From: PHAA01 sp963665865
GTDB taxonomy: Bacteria > Bacillota > Syntrophomonadia > Syntrophomonadales > Syntrophomonadaceae
DNA: 64,000 bases
NCBI GenBank assembly: GCA_963665865.2
Contig: CAXXWF010000001.1
Location: 1,922,001-1,986,000 of the forward strand
Direction of reading: 5' to 3'
Below, piece after piece: positions 43,064-51,924 of this stretch (position 1 is the stretch's first letter; each line of letters opens with the position of its first letter). Made by a program: the position numbers and the translations under genes. The notes under the pieces were generated by a model. The model searched no databases. It was not told where the DNA came from and saw only the letters and a list, made by a program, of their open reading frames with translations.

Positions 43064-43969
43064 CTATAGGGCAAGATATTTCCCCGCGTATTTTTCCTCC
43101 ATCTTGACCGGATGGTACGATAACTTGGCCTTTCTTAAGCCATCATGGCCCATGTCCTCCTCCCGGTTAACGTAAATCATTTCAGGATGATTTCTCTTGA
43201 TAAGGGCCGCAAATTCATGATTAATCATTTGATAGGCACCCGTTATTTCTTCGAAAGCTTTTTCGATATGAATGTCAAAGGTATCTGAATTGAGTTTGTC
43301 TCCCATTGTGTAGGCTATAACTTTGCCTTCGGAACGAAGCAGTCCGCCCTCTAGACCCAGTTCAGCAAAATGATCAAAGCATCGAAGAACTGCGCAGTTT
43401 TCGTCCGCCAGTTCATTATTATACATACACCCATGTATTTTGCACCATTCCAGGTTCATTTCCCAGCACTCAGCGATATTCTCAGATGATATCTCTTCAA
43501 AACTCCAGATATGCTCCTTTTTGAAATGATTGATATGGTTGCGCTTGGAACTTAATTTATCTCCCGACAGATTAACTAATTTATCCAGAAGATAAACATA
43601 ATCAAAGCTGTCTCGCATCTCATTGTACTCAAATTGCTTGGGAAATAGGTTGTTAATCACATTGATATTATCATTTGATAATCCAACTAATATAAAATCA
43701 AATCCACCGGCGGCTGCATCCTGAGCCATTGCTTCAATGACAGTTTTAGGATCACCCTTGCCGGCCGGATAGAAATAAACAGTAGTTCCATCCAAACCTT
43801 CGGCCTTAACCACAAGATGATCCTTTGTCTGTGCAACACGATATTTATATATTTCCGACCATGCAAATAGATTCGTAAAATTGTGGTGACAGCCAGGCAT
43901 GTCGGCTTCTGTCAGTAGAGGATCTATCCACTTTTTATCGCTTATCTCAATAGTTTTATAATTTATCAT
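43064..43969 (-). CDS. DUF2156 (phosphatidylglycerol lysyltransferase C-terminal-like) protein
   Basis: 301 residues from the ATG at 43969 (GAGTGA eight bases upstream); an ATG farther up (43987) is possible. The fold is a double-GNAT type like the aminoacyltransferase half of MprF: CHHNFTNLFAWSEIYKYR, KLSSKRNHINHFKKEH, EGGLLRSEGKVIAYTMGDKLNSDTFDIHIEKA and VNREEDMGHDGLRKAKLSYHP. No membrane domain. It may transfer amino acids from aminoacyl-tRNA to a lipid or small molecule. Paired with the GNAT gene downstream. Confidence 0.85.
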   Translation of the reverse strand: MINYKTIEISDKKWIDPLLTEADMPGCHHNFTNLFAWSEIYKYRVAQTKDHLVVKAEGLDGTTVYFYPAGKGDPKTVIEAMAQDAAAGGFDFILVGLSNDNINVINNLFPKQFEYNEMRDSFDYVYLLDKLVNLSGDKLSSKRNHINHFKKEHIWSFEEISSENIAECWEMNLEWCKIHGCMYNNELADENCAVLRCFDHFAELGLEGGLLRSEGKVIAYTMGDKLNSDTFDIHIEKAFEEITGAYQMINHEFAALIKRNHPEMIYVNREEDMGHDGLRKAKLSYHPVKMEEKYAGKYLAL

Positions 43970-44066
43970 TATTAAATCACTCAACATTTTCAAATTTTTA
44001 TTTTAGCCCTGGAGTTTAAATAGGTATCACTGGTTCAATTTCGATAATTATATTATAACATGAACG

Positions 44067-44765
44067 CTAAAGCGCAATCTCCTCCTCTCTATGAGTAAAT
44101 GCAATAATTTTGGTCGAGGAATCCTTCATCATATCTCTAAATTGTCCAATTAACTGGTAATCATCCCAAAAGTGCATAGGAATAAAATAACGAGGCCTGA
44201 TTTCATTGATAAATAATTCGGCCCCTAGACAATGATTTTGTTCTAATCTCGGATCAACAGGAAAGAAGGCTATATCAATGCATTCCCCTTTTATCTTGGC
44301 TATTTCTGCCTTGAACCATTCCTCGGCAATCGTTTTCCCCTCAAGTGTGTCTTCGGCCCAGCACCACCAGTTTAAATCTCCGGCATGAAAGATGTTTATT
44401 CCGTCACATCGGACTAAAAATGAAACACCCTCGTCAGTAGATCCATAAGCCTTAACTTCTATATCATCAATTTGTTTAGCCTGGTCGGGTGAAATAAATA
44501 TAATGCTGCCATTTTCTGCATGAATATGGGGATCATCGCTGATATCAAAGCTCAGAATATACTTGATATTGGGCCATTTTTTCTGCCATGCGAAAATTTC
44601 CGGGTTATAATGGTCAGGATGCCCATGAGTTACAAATACGTAAGTTGGTTTGTCGAGCGGCTTTATGTTTCCTTGGTAGAAATCAAATACTAATAGCTTC
44701 TTATCTGTTTCTACGGTAAAACCACTATGATATAAATATGTTACTTTGATATTTTGTCGTTCCAT
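44067..44765 (-). CDS. Metallo-beta-lactamase-fold hydrolase (UlaG-like)
   Basis: 232 residues. The metal site is visible: THGHPDHY (about 46-53), HAGDLNWW (about 130), then IPMHFW near the C-terminus. It is closest to the UlaG-like zinc-hydrolase group, whose known members act on phosphodiester or lactone bonds, but substrates vary widely. GGAAGAGG lies eight bases before the ATG. Single gene; the divergent partner to its right is the release-factor relative. Confidence 0.88.
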   Translation of the reverse strand: MERQNIKVTYLYHSGFTVETDKKLLVFDFYQGNIKPLDKPTYVFVTHGHPDHYNPEIFAWQKKWPNIKYILSFDISDDPHIHAENGSIIFISPDQAKQIDDIEVKAYGSTDEGVSFLVRCDGINIFHAGDLNWWCWAEDTLEGKTIAEEWFKAEIAKIKGECIDIAFFPVDPRLEQNHCLGAELFINEIRPRYFIPMHFWDDYQLIGQFRDMMKDSSTKIIAFTHREEEIAL

Positions 44766-44969
44766 TGACGCACCTCTTCCTGATCATATTGACATGTTTT
44801 TTTCATCATTCTCTTATTCCCAGTTCTCCATAATACCAGATAATTTCCCGCCAAACAAGTGAACTATCTTCTAGTGTATTTAACTTACAGCATCTAATGA
44901 CTCTTACCGCTGATATGTTAATATTAAGTTAGCATTCTACAATTCATTTCATAATGGAGGCTGCAACAA

Positions 44970-46064
44970 TTGATAAATCTTGATTTGAAAAAACTGGCCG
45001 AAATGACGGCACCAGAGAGATCATTTTTAAGCCTATATCTATCCGGAGCGCAATCCATAAGTGACCTTGAAAAAAAACTCATTAAAGTTCGTCGGGTGTT
45101 AAAATCCAACGAAGTTAGAAAAGATGAGCGAGAATACTTCGATGAAAACGTAAAGACAGTTGCAGAATACCTGCAAAAATATCCTTTAAAAACGGGCGCG
45201 CTCTGTATATTCACTTGCCAAGCCATTGGCTTTTTTCAGGCCATTTTGCTGCCAGCACCAGTTAATGATGTCATAAGGATAGATTCATACCCCTATATAA
45301 GGCCTCTCGCAGAAATATACGATGATTACGAAAATGTGGCGGTAGTTGTGGCGGATAACGATAGAGTTCGAATTTTCCTCGTTTCTTCAACAATGAATGG
45401 TACGGAAGAAGTTATCAAAGGCAACATAAAGAATCACGTCAAAGTTGGCGGTTGGTCACAGAAACGCTACGAGCGCCGCCGTGATAAACAATTGCTGCAA
45501 TATGCCCAAGACATTGTGGACGCGCTCGTGAAGCTTGACAAGATTGAGAAATACAGCCACGTTCTGCTGGTCGGAGCCAAAGAAATACTGCATATCGTCC
45601 ATGGGAACATGCCCCAAGAACTGCAAAAGAAGGTTATTGAGAAAACCTCGGATTTGAGCAGGGGCGAAGGCTCTGTCAATAATGATATAATGGCCTTTTT
45701 ATCGGATGAGGAGCACCGTTTCCAGCAGGATTACTGGGAGTATATTCGTTCTGAATATCTCCGCGGCGGACTGGCTGTCGTGGGTCTAGATGATGTGCTG
45801 CGAGCCGCCCAGGCAGGGCGTATAGACAAAATGATCGTTGATCGCACCTTCCATCCCCTGGTCGAACGGTGTCAAAACTGCCACAGTCTGAATGGAGGCG
45901 AAGTCGAAACCTGTACAGTTTGTGGTTCGAAATTACTTTTCAAGGTTAGTGTAATTAACGAGATATTGGATATGCTTATTCAATCGGGTGCAGAATACCA
46001 CTTCGCTGATTCCATGCCAGAACTTAGAGAGGTGGGCGGTATCGCGGCTCTTTTACGGTATTAG
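44970..46064 (+). CDS. VLRF1/baeRF-type release-factor relative with zinc ribbon
   Basis: 364 residues, TTG start with GGAGG nine bases upstream. The overall pattern is eRF1/Vms1-like: an N-terminal domain, then a domain with KVGGWSQKRYERRRDKQ (GGWSQ at about 159-163). The Gln in a glycine-rich loop is the catalytic element of Vms1/VLRF1 and eRF1. A C-terminal zinc ribbon follows (CQNC near 301, CTVCG near 315) and a domain like the eRF1 C-terminus. It could release nascent chains from stalled peptidyl-tRNA on 50S subunits; that role is inferred from the family. Confidence 0.75.
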   Translation: MINLDLKKLAEMTAPERSFLSLYLSGAQSISDLEKKLIKVRRVLKSNEVRKDEREYFDENVKTVAEYLQKYPLKTGALCIFTCQAIGFFQAILLPAPVNDVIRIDSYPYIRPLAEIYDDYENVAVVVADNDRVRIFLVSSTMNGTEEVIKGNIKNHVKVGGWSQKRYERRRDKQLLQYAQDIVDALVKLDKIEKYSHVLLVGAKEILHIVHGNMPQELQKKVIEKTSDLSRGEGSVNNDIMAFLSDEEHRFQQDYWEYIRSEYLRGGLAVVGLDDVLRAAQAGRIDKMIVDRTFHPLVERCQNCHSLNGGEVETCTVCGSKLLFKVSVINEILDMLIQSGAEYHFADSMPELREVGGIAALLRY

Positions 46065-46083
46065 GTTAATGCCTTTATTGCCT

Positions 46084-48594
46084 CTAATAACTGCTCTCTT
46101 TGTAGAAGATCTTCTTTACCACCTCAGCACTTGTTATGTACAATATTATAATTATACCCAAGACTGGATAAAACACTACCGGCAATGGAACGAAGCCGAA
46201 AAGCGGACCAAGCAAAGTGTATGGCAACAATAAAATCGCTAAAGCTACAGCGATAGTTGTACCAAACAAAGCTTTCCCCGGTTTGCTTTGAAAAAAGGGC
46301 TTGCGGGTACGAATGACCAACACTATCAGTGAGGCTGACAGGACAGACTCAACAAACCATCCCGTTCTGAATTGTTCAGGAGTGGCATGCAGATAGAATA
46401 AAAGCACTCCAAAAGTTAGGTAATCAAACACGGAACTAAGGAGGCCGAAGGTAAGCATAAAATTACGGATAAATTTTATATCCCAGCGGCGGGGCCGATT
46501 AATCATTTCGGAATCGACCCTGTCGGTAGCGATGGTCATTTCCGGCAGGTCTGTCATTAGGTTGGTCAGCAGAATCTGCTTAGGCAGCAGAGGCAAAAAG
46601 GAAAGAAAAAGCGAGGCTCCTGCCATACTGAACATATTCCCAAAGTTAGCACTGGTCGCCATGAAGACATATTTTAGAGTATTAGCAAAGGTCACTCGAC
46701 CCTCTTTCACTCCCTGAATCAAAACGCTTAAATTCTTCTCCAGCAAGACAATATCGGCGGCATCTTTGGCCACATCTACGGCACTATTAACCGAGATGCC
46801 TACATCAGCGGCATGAAGAGCGGAAGCATCGTTTATACCGTCCCCTAGGTACCCTACGACATTGCCTGCCTTTTTCAGGGCTAGAATGACCCGTTCCTTT
46901 TGATTAGGCTCGATCTCTGCAAATAGATCAATGCTGCCCAACTTCTGAATTAAGGCTTCATTACTCATCTTGTGTAATTCGGGACCTGTAAGAACTGCAG
47001 GATTGGCTAGCCCTATTTGTTTACCCAGACTCATAGCAACCAGTTTGTTATCTCCTGTAATAACCTTAAGTATTATCCCCATATTCTTAAGTATGTTGAC
47101 GGTCTCCGCAATGCCGTCTTTCGGCGGGTCGTAGAGAACCACAAATCCTAGGAACGTCATATCCTTTTCTTGATCTTTGAGGTCGGTATCTTCAGCCTTT
47201 TTGTAGGCCACTCCTAATGTTCTGAGTCCCTTTGCTCCCAAATCCGAAAAAACAGTCTGAATTTGGGGTTGCACCTGCCCAATTGGGACTACCGTTTCAT
47301 TCGGACCTTCGGCAAGAGAGCATACGTCCAAAACATTGCTTAAGGCTCCCTTAGTAACTAATATCGCCCTATCTTCAGACTTAACCAGGATGCTTAACCT
47401 TTTGCGAATAAAGTCATAGGGTATTTCGCCGAGCTTCTCATAGCCCTCTATTTCAAATTGCTTATGGCTCCTAATGGCTTCGTCAATGGGGTTGGCATAG
47501 CCTTTCTCTAAAGAGGCGTTTATGTAGGCAAATAAAAGTACCTTCTCACTTGTTTGGCCGCTATAATCCAGGGTGGAATGAAGGTGAACAGTTCCTTCGG
47601 TTAAGGTTCCGGTTTTATCCGAACATAAAACATTCATACTGCCAAAGTTCTCAATGGAGGACAGGCGCTTAACAATTACCTTTTCGGCAGCCATATTTTT
47701 CGATCCCCGCGATAAGTTGACGCTAATGATAGCCGGCAGAAGCTGTGGCGTCAAACCAACGGCCAAGGCCAATGAAAACAAGAAAGAGTCCAAGACGGGT
47801 CGAGCCAAATAGACATTGATAGCAAATATGGCGATGACCAAAAGTAGCGTAACTTCCATTAGTAAATATCCGAAATGCTGGATGCCGTGTTCAAATTCAG
47901 TTTCCGGCATCTTCGTGCCTAATCTTTGAGAAACTGCTCCAAACTCGGTAGAGAGACCAGTCTTAACCACCACCGCCTTACCTGTGCCGCTAATGACATG
48001 AGTTCCCATATATAAAACATTGGAACGCTCTGCCAGAGCAGTATCCGCCGCTTTCACCCCTACGGACTTTTCGGCTGGGAATGTTTCTCCGGTCAGAGCT
48101 GCTTCGTCAACAAATAGTCCCACCGATTCAAGTAATAGACAATCTCCAGGTATACCCCCTCCCGCAGAAAGCACGGCGATATCACCGGGAACAACGTCTG
48201 CAAAGGGTATTTCCACAGCATCACCATTTCTTAAGATAACAGCCTTAATTTCAACAATAGCCAGTAGTTTTTCGACCGCCCCGGCAGCACCTACCTCCTG
48301 CCAAAAACCTAACAGCCCGCTTCCCAGAACGATGGTCAGAATAATAACGGTATCGGCAGGATCACCGAGGAAGGCGGAGAGGACAGCGGCTATGATTAGA
48401 ATAATAATAAGGGGGCTTTTAAACTGGGTAAAAAACAAGGCTAGCTTGCTGTGGTTTTTTCTTTCCTTTAAAACATTAGCCCCATATCTTTTAATCCTTA
48501 TTTCCGCTTCGTCCTGGGTCAAACCAGAAGAATTTGCGGTTAATTCCTGCAACAGTGCATCGGTTGATAAAGTCCAGAAAGGAGGTTTTTCCAT
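46084..48594 (-). CDS. mgtA: Mg2+-importing P3B-type ATPase
   Basis: 836 residues, usual for MgtA/MgtB. N-terminal cation-ATPase domain, actuator motif LTGETFPAEKS, phosphorylation site CSDKTGTLTEG (Asp near 327), hinge GDGINDASAL, and about ten membrane helices, the last ones from about 650. Family members import Mg2+ when it is scarce. No M-box riboswitch is apparent in the 290 bases upstream. The stop lies 19 bases from the convergent VLRF1-like gene. AGGAG lies about five bases before the ATG. Confidence 0.94.
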   Translation of the reverse strand: MEKPPFWTLSTDALLQELTANSSGLTQDEAEIRIKRYGANVLKERKNHSKLALFFTQFKSPLIIILIIAAVLSAFLGDPADTVIILTIVLGSGLLGFWQEVGAAGAVEKLLAIVEIKAVILRNGDAVEIPFADVVPGDIAVLSAGGGIPGDCLLLESVGLFVDEAALTGETFPAEKSVGVKAADTALAERSNVLYMGTHVISGTGKAVVVKTGLSTEFGAVSQRLGTKMPETEFEHGIQHFGYLLMEVTLLLVIAIFAINVYLARPVLDSFLFSLALAVGLTPQLLPAIISVNLSRGSKNMAAEKVIVKRLSSIENFGSMNVLCSDKTGTLTEGTVHLHSTLDYSGQTSEKVLLFAYINASLEKGYANPIDEAIRSHKQFEIEGYEKLGEIPYDFIRKRLSILVKSEDRAILVTKGALSNVLDVCSLAEGPNETVVPIGQVQPQIQTVFSDLGAKGLRTLGVAYKKAEDTDLKDQEKDMTFLGFVVLYDPPKDGIAETVNILKNMGIILKVITGDNKLVAMSLGKQIGLANPAVLTGPELHKMSNEALIQKLGSIDLFAEIEPNQKERVILALKKAGNVVGYLGDGINDASALHAADVGISVNSAVDVAKDAADIVLLEKNLSVLIQGVKEGRVTFANTLKYVFMATSANFGNMFSMAGASLFLSFLPLLPKQILLTNLMTDLPEMTIATDRVDSEMINRPRRWDIKFIRNFMLTFGLLSSVFDYLTFGVLLFYLHATPEQFRTGWFVESVLSASLIVLVIRTRKPFFQSKPGKALFGTTIAVALAILLLPYTLLGPLFGFVPLPVVFYPVLGIIIILYITSAEVVKKIFYKESSY

Positions 48595-48884
48595 AGTTAC
48601 AGCTCCTCTTATCTTAAGATATTCAAGGTCCTTTCCTTATCATCAGAAAATAGTGTCAGGATTAACCCAGTTCGAATTAATCCTAATAAATTCTTCCCCT
48701 TCATAATATGACTATTTGACCCCTAAGCTTTTTTTCATAATACCAGATACTGTAAAACTGGGCAAGAGAGCCGTTTCCTTGTTTACCCCTGAATCCCAAA
48801 GAGCTTGCCCGATTAATCCCCTTACGGTATCATTAAACCTAAGGAGACTTGGGCACCACTGAAAATTGATAGGGGGTTATATAC
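48595..48884. other. Divergent intergenic region with repeat remnant
   Basis: Between mgtA and the universal stress gene. A GGGCAAG (48760)/CTTGCCC (48804) hairpin encloses AGAGCCGTTTCCTTGTTTACCCC, a degenerate member of the ACAAGGGGACGGTTCT family. Promoters for both genes must lie here; I see no clear consensus boxes and no M-box. Confidence 0.5.
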
Positions 48885-49319
48885 ATGATTAGGAGAATAC
48901 TGGTGGCCTTGGACAATTCAGATTTTGCCAGCAAGGTAATGTTCCAGGCGTTGGAACTGGCCAAAGTTTACCATGCTCAGCTGTTTGCGGTGTCGGTAAT
49001 TAATTACTCGGTTCTAGGTGAAATTGATGAATCCAACCCAAGCCCGGCAATAACTGAAATAATTTATAATTGGACTAATTCTTTTCAAGAGGCGCTGGAT
49101 AAATGCAAACAACTGGCTGGAGAATTCGGAATCGAGCATTATCAGACAATGCTGAGTGGACTCCCAGCCGAGGAAATTATTAAATATGCAGATGAAAACG
49201 ATATCGATATGATAATAATGGGTCATGTCGGCAAATCGGCCACGGCCGGTTTCTTAATCGGCAGTGTATCTCAGAAGGTCTCCGCTCACAGCAAATGTTC
49301 AGTTGTGATCGTGAAATAA
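48885..49319 (+). CDS. Universal stress protein (UspA family)
   Basis: 144 residues, single Usp domain. RRILVALDNSDFASKVMFQALELA at the start, the DMIIMGHVG and GSVSQKVSAHSKCSVVIV ATP-binding pattern (G-2x-G-9x-G-S/T type) at the end; an ATP-binding member is likely. AGGGGG lies about eight bases before the ATG. Followed 55 bases later by a small zinc-binding protein on the same strand. Confidence 0.93.
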   Translation: MIRRILVALDNSDFASKVMFQALELAKVYHAQLFAVSVINYSVLGEIDESNPSPAITEIIYNWTNSFQEALDKCKQLAGEFGIEHYQTMLSGLPAEEIIKYADENDIDMIIMGHVGKSATAGFLIGSVSQKVSAHSKCSVVIVK

Positions 49320-49374
49320 CAGAGACTACTGCTTTATTGGTTCACATAATATTTTATAATTAGGGGGTGTTTTT

Positions 49375-49710
49375 ATGCCAAAAGTAAATCCAAACAACAA
49401 GTTCTGGCCGCGCGGTGGCAACCATAACCAAAAGCGTTATATTGAAATGACAGAGGACGAAAAGGCCCATGTTGTAAGATGCCGCGGTATCAAAGAGACT
49501 CATCCCTGCAAGAATCCTGTGTTTAGATGCTCAGAGTGCGGTAATTACGGATGTGACCAAGAAGTATTGGACAAATGTAGTGAACAAGGATTTAAGAATG
49601 ATAAATGCCTCCACTGTGGGGTGTTGGGTAGTCGCATACCTATAATGGAAAAGGAATTTGAGAAGTTTGTCTCTGAATGGGACAAAGAAATGCCTGAAAT
49701 TAAGGAATAA
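49375..49710 (+). CDS. Small Cys-rich zinc-ribbon protein
   Basis: 111 residues, not recognised. Cysteines form at least two metal-binding clusters: CRGIKETHPC with CSECGNYGCD, and CSEQGF-NDKCLHCG. The start (NNKFWPRGGNHNQKRYIEMTEDEK) is polar; the end is an acidic helix. Zinc binding is likely; the role (nucleic-acid binding or stress) is open. AGGGGG lies about nine bases before the ATG. Probably co-transcribed with the universal stress gene and ended by the strong terminator at 49740. Confidence 0.7.
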   Translation: MPKVNPNNKFWPRGGNHNQKRYIEMTEDEKAHVVRCRGIKETHPCKNPVFRCSECGNYGCDQEVLDKCSEQGFKNDKCLHCGVLGSRIPIMEKEFEKFVSEWDKEMPEIKE

Positions 49711-49739
49711 TCGTAAAATTTCACTTTAGAATACAACTA

Positions 49740-49800
49740 ATAAGATTATCAAAAAAAGAAGCTACTCGGGATGAGCAGCTTCTTTTTTTGATAATCTTAT
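49740..49800. terminator. Perfect 24-bp bidirectional terminator
   Basis: Arms 49740-49763 and 49777-49800 are exact reverse complements. Both include an A7/T7 run, so each strand has a GC stem (AGAAGCT/AGCTTCT) followed by TTTTTTT. It separates the convergent genes 49710 and 49898. Confidence 0.9.
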
Positions 49801-49897
49801 CCGATTTTACATTTGCAAGTTCAATGCTATCCTGCACCTCTTCCTCTCCCTGGTCGGCTCCGTTTGCAGTATCAATCCATTTCACTGTTTCCCTTCG

Positions 49898-50308
49898 TTA
49901 AGAATTGGTCTCATCAGATGAAGTCGTTTCAGTTACCGTAACGTCAACTTCCCCAGCCCGAACTTTGACATGAATCTGACCAATTAATTCTCTGAGCTCA
50001 TTATGGGTGTCATGGATCTCCTGAAGCATATTGGCCAACTTGTCCATCTCGCTCATAGTAGTATCATGAGTCTCCTGGAGCAGCGCCTGCTGAGTGGCCC
50101 CCTCTTTCTTAGCCACAAACGCCAATACCGGAAGAGCACTGGCCTGAAATATCGCTGTACTAATATATGTAATCCAGCCCACTAAAGTACTAGGACGCTG
50201 CCAAAACAGAACCACCACCACCATGGACGTGATTATCCAGAAGCAAGCCATGGTACTCAGTGAGTCTGCCAGCAGATTGGCCAGCAATTCGTTATACTTT
50301 CTTATCAA
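49898..50308 (-). CDS. Two-helix membrane protein with coiled-coil tail
   Basis: 136 residues, TTG start with GGAGGGG eight bases upstream. Membrane helices at about 18-38 and 43-66; then a helical, coiled-coil-prone stretch with EIHDTHNELRELIGQIHVKV and an acidic Thr/Ser-rich tail. The membrane part resembles low-affinity iron permease / DUF1003-type two-helix domains, but the match is weak. It stands alone between the terminator and the diguanylate cyclase gene. Function unknown. Confidence 0.65.
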   Translation of the reverse strand: MIRKYNELLANLLADSLSTMACFWIITSMVVVVLFWQRPSTLVGWITYISTAIFQASALPVLAFVAKKEGATQQALLQETHDTTMSEMDKLANMLQEIHDTHNELRELIGQIHVKVRAGEVDVTVTETTSSDETNS

Positions 50309-50472
50309 ATTTTCCCCTCCATTTAAGCCCTTAATATACTATTAGGCATATACTATTCTACGCCAAACAGGCAGTGAAAGGAATATTTGCAGTTAAACCG
50401 ATGGGGACTATCAGAAGGTGGATAGCGTAAACCAAACTTTCCTTACAGACTAGGATGATAATCGTTAATTAG

Positions 50473-51591
50473 CTAATCATCATCCCTCCTACCATAAAAA
50501 CCCTTTAATTTTGCTTTGTGTTCATACATAGCCTTATCAGCTTGAGCAAATATAGAATATATATTTTCACTCTCATTTTTGGTATAAAAAGCATATCCAT
50601 AAGCAAGTTTGATTTGAAAGTTGCGTTGTTCATTTATTTTAGTTAATGAGTGTTCTAATTTAGATAGTGCGCTATCCACCAATTCCATTGAAATCTCCTC
50701 GCAAATAACACAAAACTCATCGCCCCCGATCCTAAATGCCTTACCAATACCCATGAAGCTTTCCTGTAGAATGTTTGCGGCATGAAATATTGTTTCATCT
50801 CCAGCTTTATGTCCATATTTGTCATTATTCCTTTTTAAATTATTAATATCCAACACAACAATCGCTGCATTTTTACCACTCTTCAGATATTGCTCCATTT
50901 CTTTTTCAAATGCAGATCGATTTTTAATTCCAGTTTGAACATCGTGTTTGAATTGTAATTCACGCAAAAAAATATAGTATAGCAACAAGGATATTGAGAC
51001 ACTTCCCCAAATTAATAGCAAATCTCTAAATAATATTTGCAGAATGGTTCCCAGTATGGGCAATAAAAGGATTGACATTAAAATTCTTTTGTCATCAATT
51101 TCGTATTCAGCAGTATTTTTTATTAAGGCTATTATAATCAACCCAAAATAAAACCCACTAATTATCGTCGGCAGTATAAATAAATCTCCTCGTGAATATT
51201 GATTCTGAGCATTGATAAAAAAGATCCACCCTGTTTTATAACTCAAAATACACATAAATGCATTTAAGAATATAGGCACGGCTAAAAAGCTATTCTTAAT
51301 TATCCCTTTTTCCCTATTATTATTGAAGAATAAAAAGATAAAAGGAACTACGGGGCTCAAAGAAAATCCCACGATGTCAGCTATGCGCTGAGGCATCACA
51401 AGTTGGTTGCTGCTTGAAAGTTCCATTAAAACAGTCATTATTTCTAATATAAGCAAAATAATTGTGATCACTGACACCGATATGTAAATTTTATTATTAT
51501 AAATATTCACAACAGGGTTACGCTTAGCAAAATATATTGTGAAACAAAGGGCAATAATTGCAAGAACATCTGTGCTAATTGATGCTGCCAT
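50473..51591 (-). CDS. Membrane diguanylate cyclase
   Basis: 372 residues. About seven membrane helices cover residues 5-210, a likely small-ligand or membrane-state sensor. GGDEF domain from about 215: HDVQTGIKNRSAFEKEM, the metal site VVLDINNLKRNNDKYGHKAGDE and the active RIGGDEFCVI (near 288). No RxxD inhibitory site is obvious in front of it. It makes cyclic-di-GMP. GAGGGTGG lies about ten bases before the ATG. Single gene. Confidence 0.92.
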   Translation of the reverse strand: MAASISTDVLAIIALCFTIYFAKRNPVVNIYNNKIYISVSVITIILLILEIMTVLMELSSSNQLVMPQRIADIVGFSLSPVVPFIFLFFNNNREKGIIKNSFLAVPIFLNAFMCILSYKTGWIFFINAQNQYSRGDLFILPTIISGFYFGLIIIALIKNTAEYEIDDKRILMSILLLPILGTILQILFRDLLLIWGSVSISLLLYYIFLRELQFKHDVQTGIKNRSAFEKEMEQYLKSGKNAAIVVLDINNLKRNNDKYGHKAGDETIFHAANILQESFMGIGKAFRIGGDEFCVICEEISMELVDSALSKLEHSLTKINEQRNFQIKLAYGYAFYTKNESENIYSIFAQADKAMYEHKAKLKGFYGRRDDD

Positions 51592-51924
51592 ATTTACTAG
51601 CCCACCCTCATTTAATTTAACTTACTAAGTTTTATTTGAATAATTATAACATAGTAAATATCCTTGTTAGAGCCATGCAAATAGTAAATAGAGCTACCGA
51701 ATAGGAAGCAAAGGGACATCAGACCCTGTGAAAACTACCAGCAATTAAATAGCAATAAACACGATACGTGTCAGCCATTGCTATTTCTGATCAGTTCATG
51801 AAACTATATATGAAATACTGCTTATGCACACTGTAATCTTCTTACTATTTCCTTAACTCCCAGGATATTTATCACACGGGTTAGATTGTAGCTGAGTCCC
51901 GGGTACGGTTCTTTTGCATTCATG
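51592..51924. other. Intergenic region with palindrome
   Basis: No gene. AAATAGCAAT (51747-51756) pairs with ATTGCTATTT (51777-51786), with inner ACACG/CGTGT; no T-tract on either strand, so an operator or a weak terminator is possible. Confidence 0.5.

Noticed and set aside
48595..48720. M-box (Mg2+) riboswitch before mgtA
   Set aside because: The conserved M-box blocks could not be found on the minus strand.
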